Origin: an uncultured Acetobacterium sp.
GTDB taxonomy: Bacteria; Bacillota; Clostridia; Eubacteriales; Eubacteriaceae
Length of the DNA stretch: 64,000 nucleotides
Assembly (NCBI RefSeq): GCF_963664135.1
Contig: NZ_OY760905.1
Location: 3,746,736 to 3,810,735 of the forward strand
Direction of reading: 5' to 3'
The notes beneath the pieces are model-generated. The model was not told the DNA's origin. It was given only the letters and a program-made list of their open reading frames with translations, and did not search any database. Both the position numbers and the translations under genes were made by a program. Of the stretch, positions 1 through 9,238 are shown in pieces. Within the stretch, counting starts at the first letter, position 1. Each line of letters starts with the position of its first letter.

Positions 1-5
1 CATTT

Positions 6-899
6 TCATCTTATATCAATCCTTTCTTTTTTAAAGTAATAATTAATAGAAATATTACCAATTATGCAGCTAAATCCTCCGCATAGAAAAATGAAATAGC
101 ACCACAATGGGTTCTTAATTAATATTACGACAGAAATAGTCACAACAAAAAACATATTTATTAAAAACGATAATGCTTTTGAATAAGCCATCCTGTTCTG
201 TAATTTTTGTTGCTGGTATTGTTTTTGTACCTGTTCAGGCAAAGAAAGCAATAGCTCTTGAAATAAACTATTTGAGATTTCTTTATTAAAAAAATACTTC
301 TCAGCCAATATCAGTTTGTTTTGAATAATATCAAAATCAGTTGAGTGTTCTTTTTGAAAATTATTTTTTAATTCAATGAAGTACCTTACTTTTTCTAGCT
401 GCATTTTGCGATTATTCATATTCTGACGTTTTGCAAAAATAAAAAAAAGAGCCATTATTGTTTCCATTAGTAAAAAACAGCCTATATACACATATTGCAA
501 TATGATGTTTTGATGGAACGCAGACATAAGTTTTGTCAGTATTGGAAAGATTGTAATCAAAAACATTAATACGATATTCATTAAAATACTTCCAATACTG
601 CCGAGTGTCATGAATGAAGAATATAAAATGGTATGAGTTCCCCAAATGCTGGCTAGAGCAACGAAACTGATAAGGTACACTGTAATTTTATCAAATAATA
701 TCAGTAGTGTCTGCATATCAAAGGTTTGAAAGCCAGTGACAGAAATCTCTAAAGCCATCATTGTCATAGCAATTGCAATAATTGCGTCAAACAGTGTGGT
801 GATTCTTTTGTGATTGCTTTCAGTAGTTGATTTAAAATCGTTGAAATTATACAATTCAAACATCCTTTCGCTATAAAACAACATCTGTTGGATAACCAA
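6..899 (-). CDS. TMEM175-family (DUF1211) membrane protein
   Basis: Integral membrane protein of about 297 residues. The N-terminal helix carries FDAIIAIAMTMMALEI, which resembles the signature of the TMEM175/DUF1211 family (proteins related to lysosomal and bacterial potassium channels). Several further hydrophobic segments follow, and the middle is charged and probably cytoplasmic. The start is uncertain: a TTG at 899 and ATGs at 884 and 863 are in frame and none has a well spaced ribosome site. It is divergent from the TetR gene at 1039, which may control it. A potassium-channel role is family inference only. Confidence 0.6.
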   Translation of the reverse strand: MVIQQMLFYSERMFELYNFNDFKSTTESNHKRITTLFDAIIAIAMTMMALEISVTGFQTFDMQTLLILFDKITVYLISFVALASIWGTHTILYSSFMTLGSIGSILMNIVLMFLITIFPILTKLMSAFHQNIILQYVYIGCFLLMETIMALFFIFAKRQNMNNRKMQLEKVRYFIELKNNFQKEHSTDFDIIQNKLILAEKYFFNKEISNSLFQELLLSLPEQVQKQYQQQKLQNRMAYSKALSFLINMFFVVTISVVILIKNPLWCYFIFLCGGFSCIIGNISINYYFKKERIDIR

Positions 900-1038
900 A
901 AAAAGTTGTATAAATTACTTAATGTGGTTATACTAACAAAGAAAATAAATCATTACAACCAGTAATTAATCTGAGAATAGTGGGGTAAACTACACTTTTG
1001 ATTAAAATGGTTGGATAAATGGAAAAAAAGGAGTAAAT

Positions 1039-1605
1039 GTGGATAAATCAAAACAGATGAACAAGAATGATTTGAGAAGCATAAAAACAGAGAAGGCAAT
1101 CAGAAAAGCATTTCATCAACTAACTCAGGAAAAAGAGGTAAGTAGAATAACTGTTCGAGAACTGGCTCAAAGAGCAGAAATTAACAAAACAACATTCTAT
1201 GCTCATTATGACACTATTTTTGACCTTATTGAGACCCTAGAAAAAGAAACCATTGATTATATTATTAACAATCTTGCTGAATTCCAAAAGTTGTTTGATG
1301 AACCAGACATGTTTATCGATAATTTGTATTGGTCACTATTAGATTGTCAGGTTGATAATATATTTCATTTCAATGCTAATAGCGGTTACTTTAGTCAAAA
1401 AATAGATATTGCGATCGCTGACGAAATGAACCGTCAGAATATTGATATAAATCAATATCGAATATTCCGTGTACTTGCAATATTTATTATAAATGGACTT
1501 CTCGCCTTGCTACGGAATCAAAATCAAATAACTAACAGTGATATACAATATATTAAATCCTTTGCAAAAAGTGGGATCCATTCGGTTATTAAAGAGACAC
1601 TTTGA
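1039..1605 (+). CDS. TetR/AcrR-family transcriptional regulator
   Basis: DNA-binding repressor of 188 residues. The N-terminal third holds the TetR helix-turn-helix with the typical ITVRELAQRAEINKTTFYAHY recognition segment (about residues 38-57), and the C-terminal part is the variable ligand/dimer domain. The start is GTG with AAAAAGGAG a few bases upstream; an ATG two bases earlier is out of frame. It is transcribed divergently from the TMEM175-like gene across a 139-bp gap, the usual arrangement for a TetR protein controlling its neighbour. The ligand is unknown. Confidence 0.85.
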   Translation: MDKSKQMNKNDLRSIKTEKAIRKAFHQLTQEKEVSRITVRELAQRAEINKTTFYAHYDTIFDLIETLEKETIDYIINNLAEFQKLFDEPDMFIDNLYWSLLDCQVDNIFHFNANSGYFSQKIDIAIADEMNRQNIDINQYRIFRVLAIFIINGLLALLRNQNQITNSDIQYIKSFAKSGIHSVIKETL

Positions 1606-2079
1606 GAAGTCCCGTGCTTAAAGTATTAAATTGAAACTGGTAATCATTGAAAAACACAATCTGTTAAAATAACGTTCTATGGATTACAATATTTTGTATA
1701 GTTCGATCACAATATTGCCATTATGAGTAGACTTTTAAATGAGTATTTTCTTATGCAAAATCATAAAATAAAAAGTGCGGCCTTACGGGTCTTTTAACTA
1801 TTTAATAAACATTCTGTCGTACAGTAGCGTGGGAAGTCGTCTAGTTCAACTAATGGTCATTTGTCTACGTTATTAGCTGAGAATATAAAAAGGTTCGTTA
1901 ATTTTAACGAAAAAATGCTTATTTTTGAGTAAAGTATTAACGATTACATGAATCATTCGTTATGATAGTATTTTCACAAACGAATGGTGCTTGGCCGTTT
2001 CACTTGTCGGCAAATAAGGCAAAGATAAGTAAAACGACAAAAGCAAATGTCAATCACAACCAAAAAGGAGCGTTGAATC
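1606..2079. other. Intergenic region with two inverted repeats and a candidate promoter
   Basis: No coding region was recognised in these 474 bases. Positions 1894-1911 form a palindrome (TTCGTTAA, 2-base centre, TTAACGAA). A second inverted repeat pairs CATTCGTT at 1954-1961 with AACGAATG at 1979-1986. A candidate promoter overlaps it: TTAACG at 1937-1942 and TATGAT at 1961-1966, 18 bases apart. The repeated TTCGTT core suggests a regulator-binding region for the flavoprotein gene at 2080. Confidence 0.45.
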
Positions 2080-4044
2080 GTGAAACAGTATCCCCATTTA
2101 TTTAGTCCCTTCAAACTGAAGAATGTTACCTTCCGCAATCGCATTTTTGCAACCCCAACTGGTCTTACCTGGCCGGACGAGTATTCCTGTGTGCCAGGGC
2201 ACAGTACCGTACTATTTTATGAAAAAAAAGCTCGAGGTGGAGCTGCCAGTGTGACTCTGGGTGAAACCGCTGTTAATCGGGTTGATTGTGTTCGCCGTCC
2301 CAATGCAGATCAGATTCTCCCTGATTTTGAACGGCTCATTCTCCCCAAAAAAAATTGGGTCAAAATAACGGATGCCATCAAACGTCATGGTGCTGTTCCA
2401 TCCATTCAATTATCTCATGGTGGACAGTTCAGTGAGCCGTTTTTCATTGGTGGACGAAACCCCATTGGTCCCAATGGCTTTACAAAAGAAAATGGCACCG
2501 TGGTCAGAGCGATGGATGAGGATGACATCGTCCGCATTGCCAATGATTTTGCCGAAACCGCCTGGCATGCCAAAGATGCCGGTTTTCAGAAGGTCATGGT
2601 TCATGGCGGCCATGGCTGGCTGTTGGGACAATTTCTTTCTCCGGCAATTAATCGTCGAAGTGATCGCTTTGGTGGCAGTCTTGAAAATCGTGCTCGTTTT
2701 CCGATGATGGTCCTAGATGCAATAAGGAAACGAGTGGGTGATGATTTTCTGATTGAATTGCGAATCAGCGGAGATGAACATCAGCCAGGGGGCTGGCCAA
2801 TCGAAGAAGCCATCGCTTTTGTTAAGATGGTGGAAGATAAAATCGATCTGCTGCATATTTCGGCTGGTGATTATCATAACTCTGACCACTATGTCTTTCC
2901 CACCATTTATCAGCCCCACGGATGCAACGTCCATGTCGCCGAAGCCATGAAAAAAGCCGGTGTCAAGGTACCCCTGGTAACCGTCGGTGCGATGAGCGAT
3001 CCCCGTGAAATGGAGCGTTTAGTAGCAGAAGGCATAACTGATTTTGTGGCAGTAGGACGGGCCCTACTAGCTGATTCGGACTTACCAAAGAAAGCCTTTT
3101 CAGGTCATGAGGATGATATCCGACCCTGTTTACGTTGTTCAAATTGTATTGGCGGTTTGTATGATGGACTTTATCAATGTGATGTGAATCCGCTAGCCGG
3201 AAATGAGATCTATACCATAAAAATGCCGGAAGTGGGCATAAATAAACGGGTCTTGATTGTTGGCGGCGGTCCCGGGGGAATGACAGCCGCGATAACTGCG
3301 GCCGAGCGGGGACATGAAGTGACTTTAGTTGAGAAGAGTGATACGTTGGGAGGAACCTTAAAATTTACCGAGGTGGATTCCCATAAACAGGATCTGCGAA
3401 ACTACAAAAACTATCTAATTCACCAGGTTCATAAACACGCCATTGATGTAAGACTTAATACCGAAGCATCTTTGGAACTGTTGACTGCATTAAATCCCCA
3501 GGCCATTATCGTGGCATCGGGAGCCAAAGCAACAATACTGAAGGCTAAAGGCGCAGATAGTGAGAATGTTTTCCATGCCACCGCAGTTTATGAAACGCCA
3601 GAGGTTATCGGTGACAAGGTTGTGATGATCGGCGGCGGTCTGATGGGGTGTGAAGTGGCTTTGCATCTGGCCGAATCAGGAAAACATGTGACCATTCTTG
3701 AAATGCAGAATCAGCTGGCGCCGGATTCAAATATTGTTCATAAGGCAGCACTATACGAAATGATCGAAAAAATGAATGATCGTGTCTTAGCAGTTACCAA
3801 TGCAAAGGTGATTGAAGTGGTCGAAAATGGCGTAACCTATCTGGATCAGAATGGCAATGAACAATTAGTCACCTGTGATACCGTCCTTTATGCTATTGGT
3901 ATGACACCGAATGATGCGATCGTGGAAGAATTACGGTTATGGCCGGATTGGGAGAGTTTCATACCAATCGGCGATTGTACCGGCGCGAGCATTGTCCGTA
4001 AAGCAATCCATGGGGGCTATTTTGCGGCTATGGACATCATCTAG
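2080..4044 (+). CDS. NADH:flavin oxidoreductase, 2,4-dienoyl-CoA reductase type (Fe-S flavoprotein)
   Basis: A 654-residue flavoprotein of the old-yellow-enzyme/2,4-dienoyl-CoA reductase group. Residues 1-340 form the FMN TIM barrel (start LFSPFKLKNVTFRNR). A Cys cluster (CLRCSNC plus a Cys 11 residues later, about residues 348-365) fits the 4Fe-4S site. The C-terminal half has two dinucleotide-binding motifs, VLIVGGGPGGMTAA and VVMIGGGLMGCEVA. Start is GTG with AAAAAGGAG upstream. Family members pass electrons from NAD(P)H through FAD, Fe-S and FMN to an unsaturated substrate. Its place next to O-demethylase genes suggests action on the aromatic or side-chain product, but the substrate is not readable from sequence. 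Confidence 0.85.
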   Translation: MKQYPHLFSPFKLKNVTFRNRIFATPTGLTWPDEYSCVPGHSTVLFYEKKARGGAASVTLGETAVNRVDCVRRPNADQILPDFERLILPKKNWVKITDAIKRHGAVPSIQLSHGGQFSEPFFIGGRNPIGPNGFTKENGTVVRAMDEDDIVRIANDFAETAWHAKDAGFQKVMVHGGHGWLLGQFLSPAINRRSDRFGGSLENRARFPMMVLDAIRKRVGDDFLIELRISGDEHQPGGWPIEEAIAFVKMVEDKIDLLHISAGDYHNSDHYVFPTIYQPHGCNVHVAEAMKKAGVKVPLVTVGAMSDPREMERLVAEGITDFVAVGRALLADSDLPKKAFSGHEDDIRPCLRCSNCIGGLYDGLYQCDVNPLAGNEIYTIKMPEVGINKRVLIVGGGPGGMTAAITAAERGHEVTLVEKSDTLGGTLKFTEVDSHKQDLRNYKNYLIHQVHKHAIDVRLNTEASLELLTALNPQAIIVASGAKATILKAKGADSENVFHATAVYETPEVIGDKVVMIGGGLMGCEVALHLAESGKHVTILEMQNQLAPDSNIVHKAALYEMIEKMNDRVLAVTNAKVIEVVENGVTYLDQNGNEQLVTCDTVLYAIGMTPNDAIVEELRLWPDWESFIPIGDCTGASIVRKAIHGGYFAAMDII

Positions 4045-4080
4045 TTAGCATAATCAATATTGAAAAATATGATTAACAAT

Positions 4081-4125
4081 AACAACCTTGCTGCACAGAA
4101 AAGATGCAGTAAGGTTGTTGGTTTT
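4081..4125 (+). terminator. Rho-independent terminator after the flavoprotein gene
   Basis: A 15-base stem (4081-4095 with 4105-4119, one G-U pair) closes a 9-base loop and is followed by a T-rich tail. It sits 36 bases after the stop of the gene at 2080 and separates it from the methyltransferase gene at 4302. Confidence 0.8.
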
Positions 4126-4184
4126 GTCAAAACAACAAATTGCAGTTCAATTTACTATGAATCAAAAATAAATCTGTAACACAG

Positions 4185-4203
4185 TCATACGCTTAGCGTA
4201 TGA
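4185..4203. promoter_or_regulatory. 19-bp perfect palindrome, candidate operator
   Basis: TCATACGCT at 4185-4193 and AGCGTATGA at 4195-4203 are exact inverted repeats around one central T. It lies about 100 bases upstream of the methyltransferase gene at 4302 and upstream of a weak promoter candidate (TAGACT 4223-4228, TACAAT 4246-4251). The cognate regulator is unknown; the LysR and PucR proteins at 6620 and 7620 are candidates. Confidence 0.4.
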
Positions 4204-4301
4204 TATGGAGTAAAATTGGAATTAGACTTTTCGCAATAGGAAAGGTACAATGCTCTTAGGTTGAGTGTGCACACGGCCAGAACAAATGAGGAGGCTGTAA
4301 A

Positions 4302-5288
4302 ATGAACGAAAAGGAAAATCTTTTACGGGTTTATCGGCATCAGAAGCCGGAATGGACGCCGATATACATGGAATCAGTTTATTTAGTTGGGTTGGTTTCC
4401 AACAATGAAACCGGTTTACGAGGGAAAACTGTCCGGGAAAAGGTTCAACTGGATGAGTTTGGTGTTGAATGGGAAATGGGTCATGGAGCACCAGTTCCCG
4501 TCCCCGGGAATTATCTACTAGAGGATATTTGCAATTGGCGGGACATCAAGTTTCCAGAGCCAAAGACCTGGGATTGGTCTCAAATGGCAGCAACGGAGCT
4601 CAAAGATTATGATGGCAGCAAAGTTTTGACCTATTTCAGCGAGCAAGGGTGTTTTGACCGTCTAACGCAATTGATGGGATTCGAAAATGCGTTGATGGCC
4701 TTACTTGAAGAGCCGGAAGAATGCTCGGACTTTTTCAGTGCGATAGCAGACTATAAAATTGAACTGATCGAATGTGTGGCTAAATACTATCAGCCAGACG
4801 TATTCTGCTATACGGACGATCTTGCAAAAGTCGATTCCCTCTTTATGAGTCCAGAAACATACCGAGAAATCATCAAACCACACCACGCCCGTATTATTAA
4901 TGCGATCCTGAAAAATGATATGATTGCGGAACAGCATACCTGTGGAAAATGTGATGCCATTATGGATGATTATGTTGAAATTGGCGTGCAGTCATTCTTT
5001 CCAGCGCAAGCCTCCAATGATTTAGAAGGAATCCAGAAAAAGCATGGCGATAAACTGATCATTACTGGTGGCTTTGACTCTCAGGGTCCAGCTGGATTCC
5101 CGGATGCCAGTATTGACACAATTGAGGCAGAAGCGTTACGAATGGTTGAGCAATACGCTGTTAATGGCAGTTACTTATGTATGCCAATGATTGGTGCAAT
5201 TGGGGCTGAGCCAACGCCTTTACAGCTCATGCAAATGGGCGCATTTATGCAGACATTTCGGTCTGAATGTCAAAAACGCGGAATTTGA
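4302..5288 (+). CDS. UroD-family corrinoid methyltransferase I (O-demethylase type)
   Basis: A 328-residue protein of the uroporphyrinogen-decarboxylase superfamily in the methyltransferase branch (MtaA/MtbA and acetogen OdmB/MtvB-like). These zinc enzymes move a methyl group between a substrate and a corrinoid protein. QHTCGKC near residue 212 and a Cys in YLCMP 79 residues later give the H-x-C-x(n)-C zinc signature. Start ATG with GAGGAGG-like site upstream. A corrinoid protein follows at 5670, so a methyl-ether demethylation role is likely; the substrate (phenyl methyl ether, alcohol, or other) is unknown. It is clearly diverged from the two other copies in this window. Confidence 0.8.
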   Translation: MNEKENLLRVYRHQKPEWTPIYMESVYLVGLVSNNETGLRGKTVREKVQLDEFGVEWEMGHGAPVPVPGNYLLEDICNWRDIKFPEPKTWDWSQMAATELKDYDGSKVLTYFSEQGCFDRLTQLMGFENALMALLEEPEECSDFFSAIADYKIELIECVAKYYQPDVFCYTDDLAKVDSLFMSPETYREIIKPHHARIINAILKNDMIAEQHTCGKCDAIMDDYVEIGVQSFFPAQASNDLEGIQKKHGDKLIITGGFDSQGPAGFPDASIDTIEAEALRMVEQYAVNGSYLCMPMIGAIGAEPTPLQLMQMGAFMQTFRSECQKRGI

Positions 5289-5669
5289 TAAGTGCTACTC
5301 AAAAATAGATAAATTTAAAAATAAACCTGAGGTTACTAAAAGTTTAGTAAAGAATTAAACCTCAACAATCGGAAGATCTTGATTGAAAGTTATGTATTTA
5401 GGGCGAACTGAATCCATTTTGCTTAGGAAGGTTATTAGCGCCGCTATTGTAGAGTGAAAGTACAAATAATCGATTTACAAAAATAAGTGAATTTTGTAGC
5501 ACTTCAACATTTTGCGTTGGTATGTCTCATCCAACGCAAAATGCATACAACAAAATGTTTTTAATGATACGATAGTTATATTTCAGCTATATGAATAATG
5601 ATTCAAATATGCCGGCACTTAAAAAGAATTAAAATAAATCATGCAAATAATAAGCGTTAGGAGAAAGTT
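5289..5669 (+). other. Intergenic region with a perfect 13-bp hairpin between methyltransferase and corrinoid genes
   Basis: No gene was seen in 381 bases. CATTTTGCGTTGG at 5508-5520 and its exact complement at 5531-5543 form a 13-bp stem with a 10-base loop. No T-run follows, so it looks less like a terminator and more like an RNA processing, stabilising or attenuation element that could set the ratio of the two flanking gene products. A weaker GAGGTT/AACCTC pair lies at 5330-5363. Confidence 0.5.
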
Positions 5670-6302
5670 ATGTCGAACATTGAAGAAGTAAAAGTGCTGG
5701 TGGAAACCGGCAAGTCAAAAAAAGTTGCAACAGCTGTACAGGAAGCACTGAATTCTGGAGTAGCTGCACAGGAAATTTTGGACGGGATGATTGCTTCTAT
5801 GGGGATTGTCGGTGAAAAATTCTCTTCTGGAGAAATTTTTGTACCGGAAATGCTAATTGCTGCCAAAGCGATGTCAAAAGGTGTTGAAGTGTTAAAACCG
5901 ATTATGGCTGGAAGTGACTCGACTTCACTTGGAACCTGTATTATGGGGACTGTTGCAGGTGACCTACACGATATCGGTAAAAACCTGGTTGTTATGATGC
6001 TAGAGAGTTCCGGATTTACTATGGTGGATCTGGGTGTCGATGTATCAGCTGAAAAATTCGTGGAAGCGGTAAAGGAAAATGAAAATGTAGTGCTAGTTGC
6101 CTGCTCAGGTCTGTTAACTACCACCATGCCAGCTTTAAAAGAAGCCGTTAAGACGATAAAAACTGCTTTTCCAGATATGAAAGTGATTGTCGGTGGTGCT
6201 CCAGTGACGCCAGAATATGCCGCTGAAATTGGTGCAGACGGTTACGCACCGGACGCCGGGAGTTCTGCTGCTAAAGCAAAAGAATTGATCGGTGTGGCGT
6301 AA
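5670..6302 (+). CDS. Corrinoid (B12-binding) methyl-carrier protein
   Basis: A 210-residue methyl carrier of the MtbC/OdmA type. An N-terminal helical cap domain (about residues 1-85) precedes the Rossmann-like B12 domain with D98-x-H100-x-x-G103, whose His is the lower cobalt ligand. It accepts a methyl group from methyltransferase I and passes it to a tetrahydrofolate methyltransferase. It is nearly the same length and sequence as the protein at 21343, which suggests duplication. Start ATG with GGAGAAAG upstream. Partner is probably the methyltransferase at 4302. No reductive activator is found nearby. Confidence 0.93.
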   Translation: MSNIEEVKVLVETGKSKKVATAVQEALNSGVAAQEILDGMIASMGIVGEKFSSGEIFVPEMLIAAKAMSKGVEVLKPIMAGSDSTSLGTCIMGTVAGDLHDIGKNLVVMMLESSGFTMVDLGVDVSAEKFVEAVKENENVVLVACSGLLTTTMPALKEAVKTIKTAFPDMKVIVGGAPVTPEYAAEIGADGYAPDAGSSAAKAKELIGVA

Positions 6303-6619
6303 AAGTTACAGATAAATAAAAAAATTGAGAAAAATCATTTGATTTCGTTAAATTTGACTATTTCAAAAATTGAATAAATATCGTGGTTGGTGTAAAATAA
6401 TGATATGCTCTCCTTGTAGTAGACAGAATAATTAAAAAACTGGTTATTACAAGGATGAGTATATTTTTTATGTTAAGAAAAGTAAAGTTTACTCAGAAAG
6501 ATAAATTAAACGTGGTAGAGACGATTCAATATAATGTACCGATAAGATTTTGTGTCTAGCCTTATGGGTATTATTTCGGAAGTGATAGATTAAACGAATG
6601 AGAGTGAAGGGAGCTTAAA
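6303..6619 (+). other. Intergenic region before the LysR gene
   Basis: 317 bases without a convincing gene. A TTGACT lies at 6354-6359 but lacks a good -10 partner. A 29-codon reading frame starts at 6470 (MLRKVKFTQKDK...), but its only purine-rich element lies too far upstream, so it is not called as a gene. Confidence 0.35.
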
Positions 6620-7564
6620 ATGATTCCATACGGGCTATCCGGGATAACAATGCAGCAGATTGAAATATTTTTGGCTGCTGCCAAATTTGAAAACTTCACA
6701 AAAGCAGCTTTAAAGTTACACATGACTCAGGCGTCTGTCAGTCGAAACATTCAAAGTCTGGAATATTCGACAGGACTGGTGCTTTTTTTAAGGCACAAGC
6801 AACATGTACGGCTGACTAATGCAGGTAAAAAGCTGGCGGAGCTCATGCCTGAAATCCTGGCAAAAACCGAATATGCTGTTGAAAAAGCTTATATTCAGCA
6901 GAAAAATCAATTTCAGAGTCTGACAATTGGTGATTTCAATAGCACCTCTATGGACAGCTATTTGTTACCCATTACCAAAGCATTTGAACGGGCCTATCCC
7001 AATGTCGATTTAAAGATCGAACGGGGTGAGCCGGATAAAGTACTTTCAGATGTCAGCACCGGCCTTTATGATGCAACTTTTTTTACATATACTGGGATCA
7101 GAAGAATCCAGGAAGTTCAGCTCCAGCATCAGGTGCTGTTTCTGATGCCGCCGTCGCTGGTGATTTCGAATACCCATACACTTTTTAGCAAAGAAGAGGT
7201 CAATGAAGAGGATCTTAAAAATCTGACGCTTATTACAATGAGCGGAGATGAATATGAAGGTTACCGATCCTTTGCAAGAGAGGTTTGCAATACGGCGGGT
7301 ATTACGTACAAAAGGATCAAAATGGTTGATAGCCTGTTTACACTTGCAATGGAATTAAAACGCAGTGACAGCGTTGCAATACTTGACACCTGCTTTGCAC
7401 CGATGAATCCCAAAGAACTCCGTTATATCCCACTATATCAAACCCCAGTGCGTTCGGGAATCGTACTCGCTTATTCTGCCGAAAACGACAACCCATATCT
7501 ATTAAAATTCCGTGAAGTCTGCAAAGAGGTCTGCGACACAGCCATAAATACAACGAATGATTAA
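6620..7564 (+). CDS. LysR-family transcriptional regulator
   Basis: A 314-residue LysR regulator. The winged helix-turn-helix is at about residues 9-68 (MQQIEIFLAAAKFENFTKAA, then MTQASVSRNIQSLE), and the rest is a periplasmic-binding-protein-like effector domain. The gene is 56 bases upstream of a PucR-type regulator in the same direction, so two regulators are probably cotranscribed. Likely targets are the O-demethylase genes on either side; the inducer is unknown. Confidence 0.9.
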   Translation: MIPYGLSGITMQQIEIFLAAAKFENFTKAALKLHMTQASVSRNIQSLEYSTGLVLFLRHKQHVRLTNAGKKLAELMPEILAKTEYAVEKAYIQQKNQFQSLTIGDFNSTSMDSYLLPITKAFERAYPNVDLKIERGEPDKVLSDVSTGLYDATFFTYTGIRRIQEVQLQHQVLFLMPPSLVISNTHTLFSKEEVNEEDLKNLTLITMSGDEYEGYRSFAREVCNTAGITYKRIKMVDSLFTLAMELKRSDSVAILDTCFAPMNPKELRYIPLYQTPVRSGIVLAYSAENDNPYLLKFREVCKEVCDTAINTTND

Positions 7565-7619
7565 TAAGCAAATCAGAAATTTGGCATAAATAACGAAAGT
7601 CATTTTCAGGAGGGTTAAT

Positions 7620-9152
7620 TTGAAACTCAATATTCATATCTTGTTTGAGGAATTAAAAAATTACGCACCGGTATTAAAGATCACCAGAGAAAATGAGTTT
7701 TTTTTCCAAAAGATTCGCTTTCTTGATACAGATATAGGGGACTTGCAGAAAGGTTGTATTTATTTGGCTCGGGCAGAAGAAATTGAAAAACACTTCAGTT
7801 TTTTGGAGGAAGTGGATCTGATTTCTGTCGGACCCATTAGTGTTTTTCCAGAAAAATGGGAAAATCTTTCGGTAATTATTTTGCCTGAAATGGAGAATAT
7901 TATCACAGTCTTCAATCAGGTTCAGGATATTTTTTTGAAATATGAACAATGGGATTATGCTTTGATCCGTATGATCGCTGAACATGAATCGCTTCAAGCC
8001 ATCGCTGATCATGCTGCAACGATGCTGAAAAATCCCTTTGCTCTTCTGGATATCACCTTGAAGCCCATATTGGTGGGAGGAAAAATACCTGATCATTATC
8101 AGGGTACCGCCTGGGAATCCATTATGGACAACGAGTATACGCCCAGCGAAACATATTCCATGTCAAGAGATGACCTGTATTTTTTTCTTTCTTACAATAA
8201 TAAGCCTTACTTTGTCCATGGAGCACCGTATCAATATTCACATCTGATGGCCAATATTTATCTGAATCACAAACTGTTTGCACTAATTGCCACGACTGAT
8301 ATTAACGGCCCATTTTCACAGAGCGAACTTACGCTGATTGGACATGTGCGTGATGTTATGGAGCTGGCTATTTCTTCCAGCATGGATTTTAAAGGTATTC
8401 GGGAGACTGTTGTTTACTACCTTGAAAAGTTATTAAAGGGGTTTCCGGTCGATGAAAAAATTATCAACTATCATCTAAATCAGAGAAATTGGCGGCAATA
8501 TGACAAATTCCGGTTATACACCATTGTGAATCCTGAAGAGAAAGAGCTTAGTGAAAGTCAGGCTGAGTTCTGCTTATTTCGGATCAGAAAGTTGCACGAA
8601 GATGCGGTCGTTTTTTGCTATGAAAATGCCATTATTGTCGTAGCCAGAAGGGCTACAAGTCCGGAGCATCATGAATATGAAAAGCGGCTGAGGGCACTGG
8701 CAAAAAAACTGGAAATGCAGTGTGGATATAGCAGTGTTTTTGACCATTTCATTGATCTGAAGTACTACTATATTCAGAGTAAGGCGGCTCTTTATGAAGG
8801 GCAAAAGGACAAATCTGAAACCGACTTCTGGAGTTTTGAAACTTATTATTTTGCCCATCTGATTGACGCAGTTAACAACTCAGCCAGCCTAAAAAGCTTA
8901 TGTCACCCTGGGGTGTTACGCCTCCAGGAGCAGGACCAAAAAGAAAAAACGGACCTGGTTCGTTGTCTGAGAATCTATCTTTTCAATGGCTGCAACATTG
9001 CCCAGACGGGCAAGGCGCTTTTTATGCACCGGAATACCCTTACTTACCGGCTGGAAAAAATTGTCGATATTCTTGAACAGGATGTGCGGCAACTGGATGA
9101 AAATGCCCGGATGCAGATCTGGTTTTCATGTTTAATCACTTCGTATCTATGA
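7620..9152 (+). CDS. PucR/CdaR-type transcriptional regulator
   Basis: A 510-residue regulator with the C-terminal PucR helix-turn-helix (GCNIAQTGKALFMHRNTLTY, about residues 462-481). N-terminal and middle regions resemble the sensory and GGDEF-like domains of CdaR/PucR proteins. Start is TTG with AGGAGGG at 7608-7614. It belongs to a set of four PucR-type genes within 11 kb, each next to methyl-transfer genes, so aromatic-ether or methyl-donor sensing is a reasonable inference. Confidence 0.85.
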   Translation: MKLNIHILFEELKNYAPVLKITRENEFFFQKIRFLDTDIGDLQKGCIYLARAEEIEKHFSFLEEVDLISVGPISVFPEKWENLSVIILPEMENIITVFNQVQDIFLKYEQWDYALIRMIAEHESLQAIADHAATMLKNPFALLDITLKPILVGGKIPDHYQGTAWESIMDNEYTPSETYSMSRDDLYFFLSYNNKPYFVHGAPYQYSHLMANIYLNHKLFALIATTDINGPFSQSELTLIGHVRDVMELAISSSMDFKGIRETVVYYLEKLLKGFPVDEKIINYHLNQRNWRQYDKFRLYTIVNPEEKELSESQAEFCLFRIRKLHEDAVVFCYENAIIVVARRATSPEHHEYEKRLRALAKKLEMQCGYSSVFDHFIDLKYYYIQSKAALYEGQKDKSETDFWSFETYYFAHLIDAVNNSASLKSLCHPGVLRLQEQDQKEKTDLVRCLRIYLFNGCNIAQTGKALFMHRNTLTYRLEKIVDILEQDVRQLDENARMQIWFSCLITSYL

Positions 9153-9174
9153 AAAATGCCTGATAAATAAGAAA

Positions 9175-9214
9175 AGCTTTTACATCGTTGCGTTTACGCA
9201 TCGATGCAAAAGCT
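9175..9214. terminator. Hairpin between convergent genes
   Basis: AGCTTTT...GCG at 9175-9192 pairs with CGC...AAAAGCT at 9197-9214 around TTTA, with one or two mismatches. It sits between the stop of the plus-strand regulator (9152) and the stop of the minus-strand gene (9239), so it can serve both as a bidirectional terminator. Confidence 0.65.
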
Positions 9215-9238
9215 ATGTCTAAAAGGGGTTTAATAATT

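Noticed and set aside
5657..6127. Long minus-strand reading frame opposite the corrinoid protein gene
   Set aside because: It is a Ser/Thr-rich antisense shadow of the corrinoid gene, which has a clear ribosome site and the DxHxxG motif. A similar shadow occurs opposite the copy at 21343.
6470..6559. 29-codon frame upstream of the LysR gene
   Set aside because: Its start vaguely resembles transposase N-termini, but it lacks a well placed ribosome site and no inverted repeats or other transposase parts are nearby.
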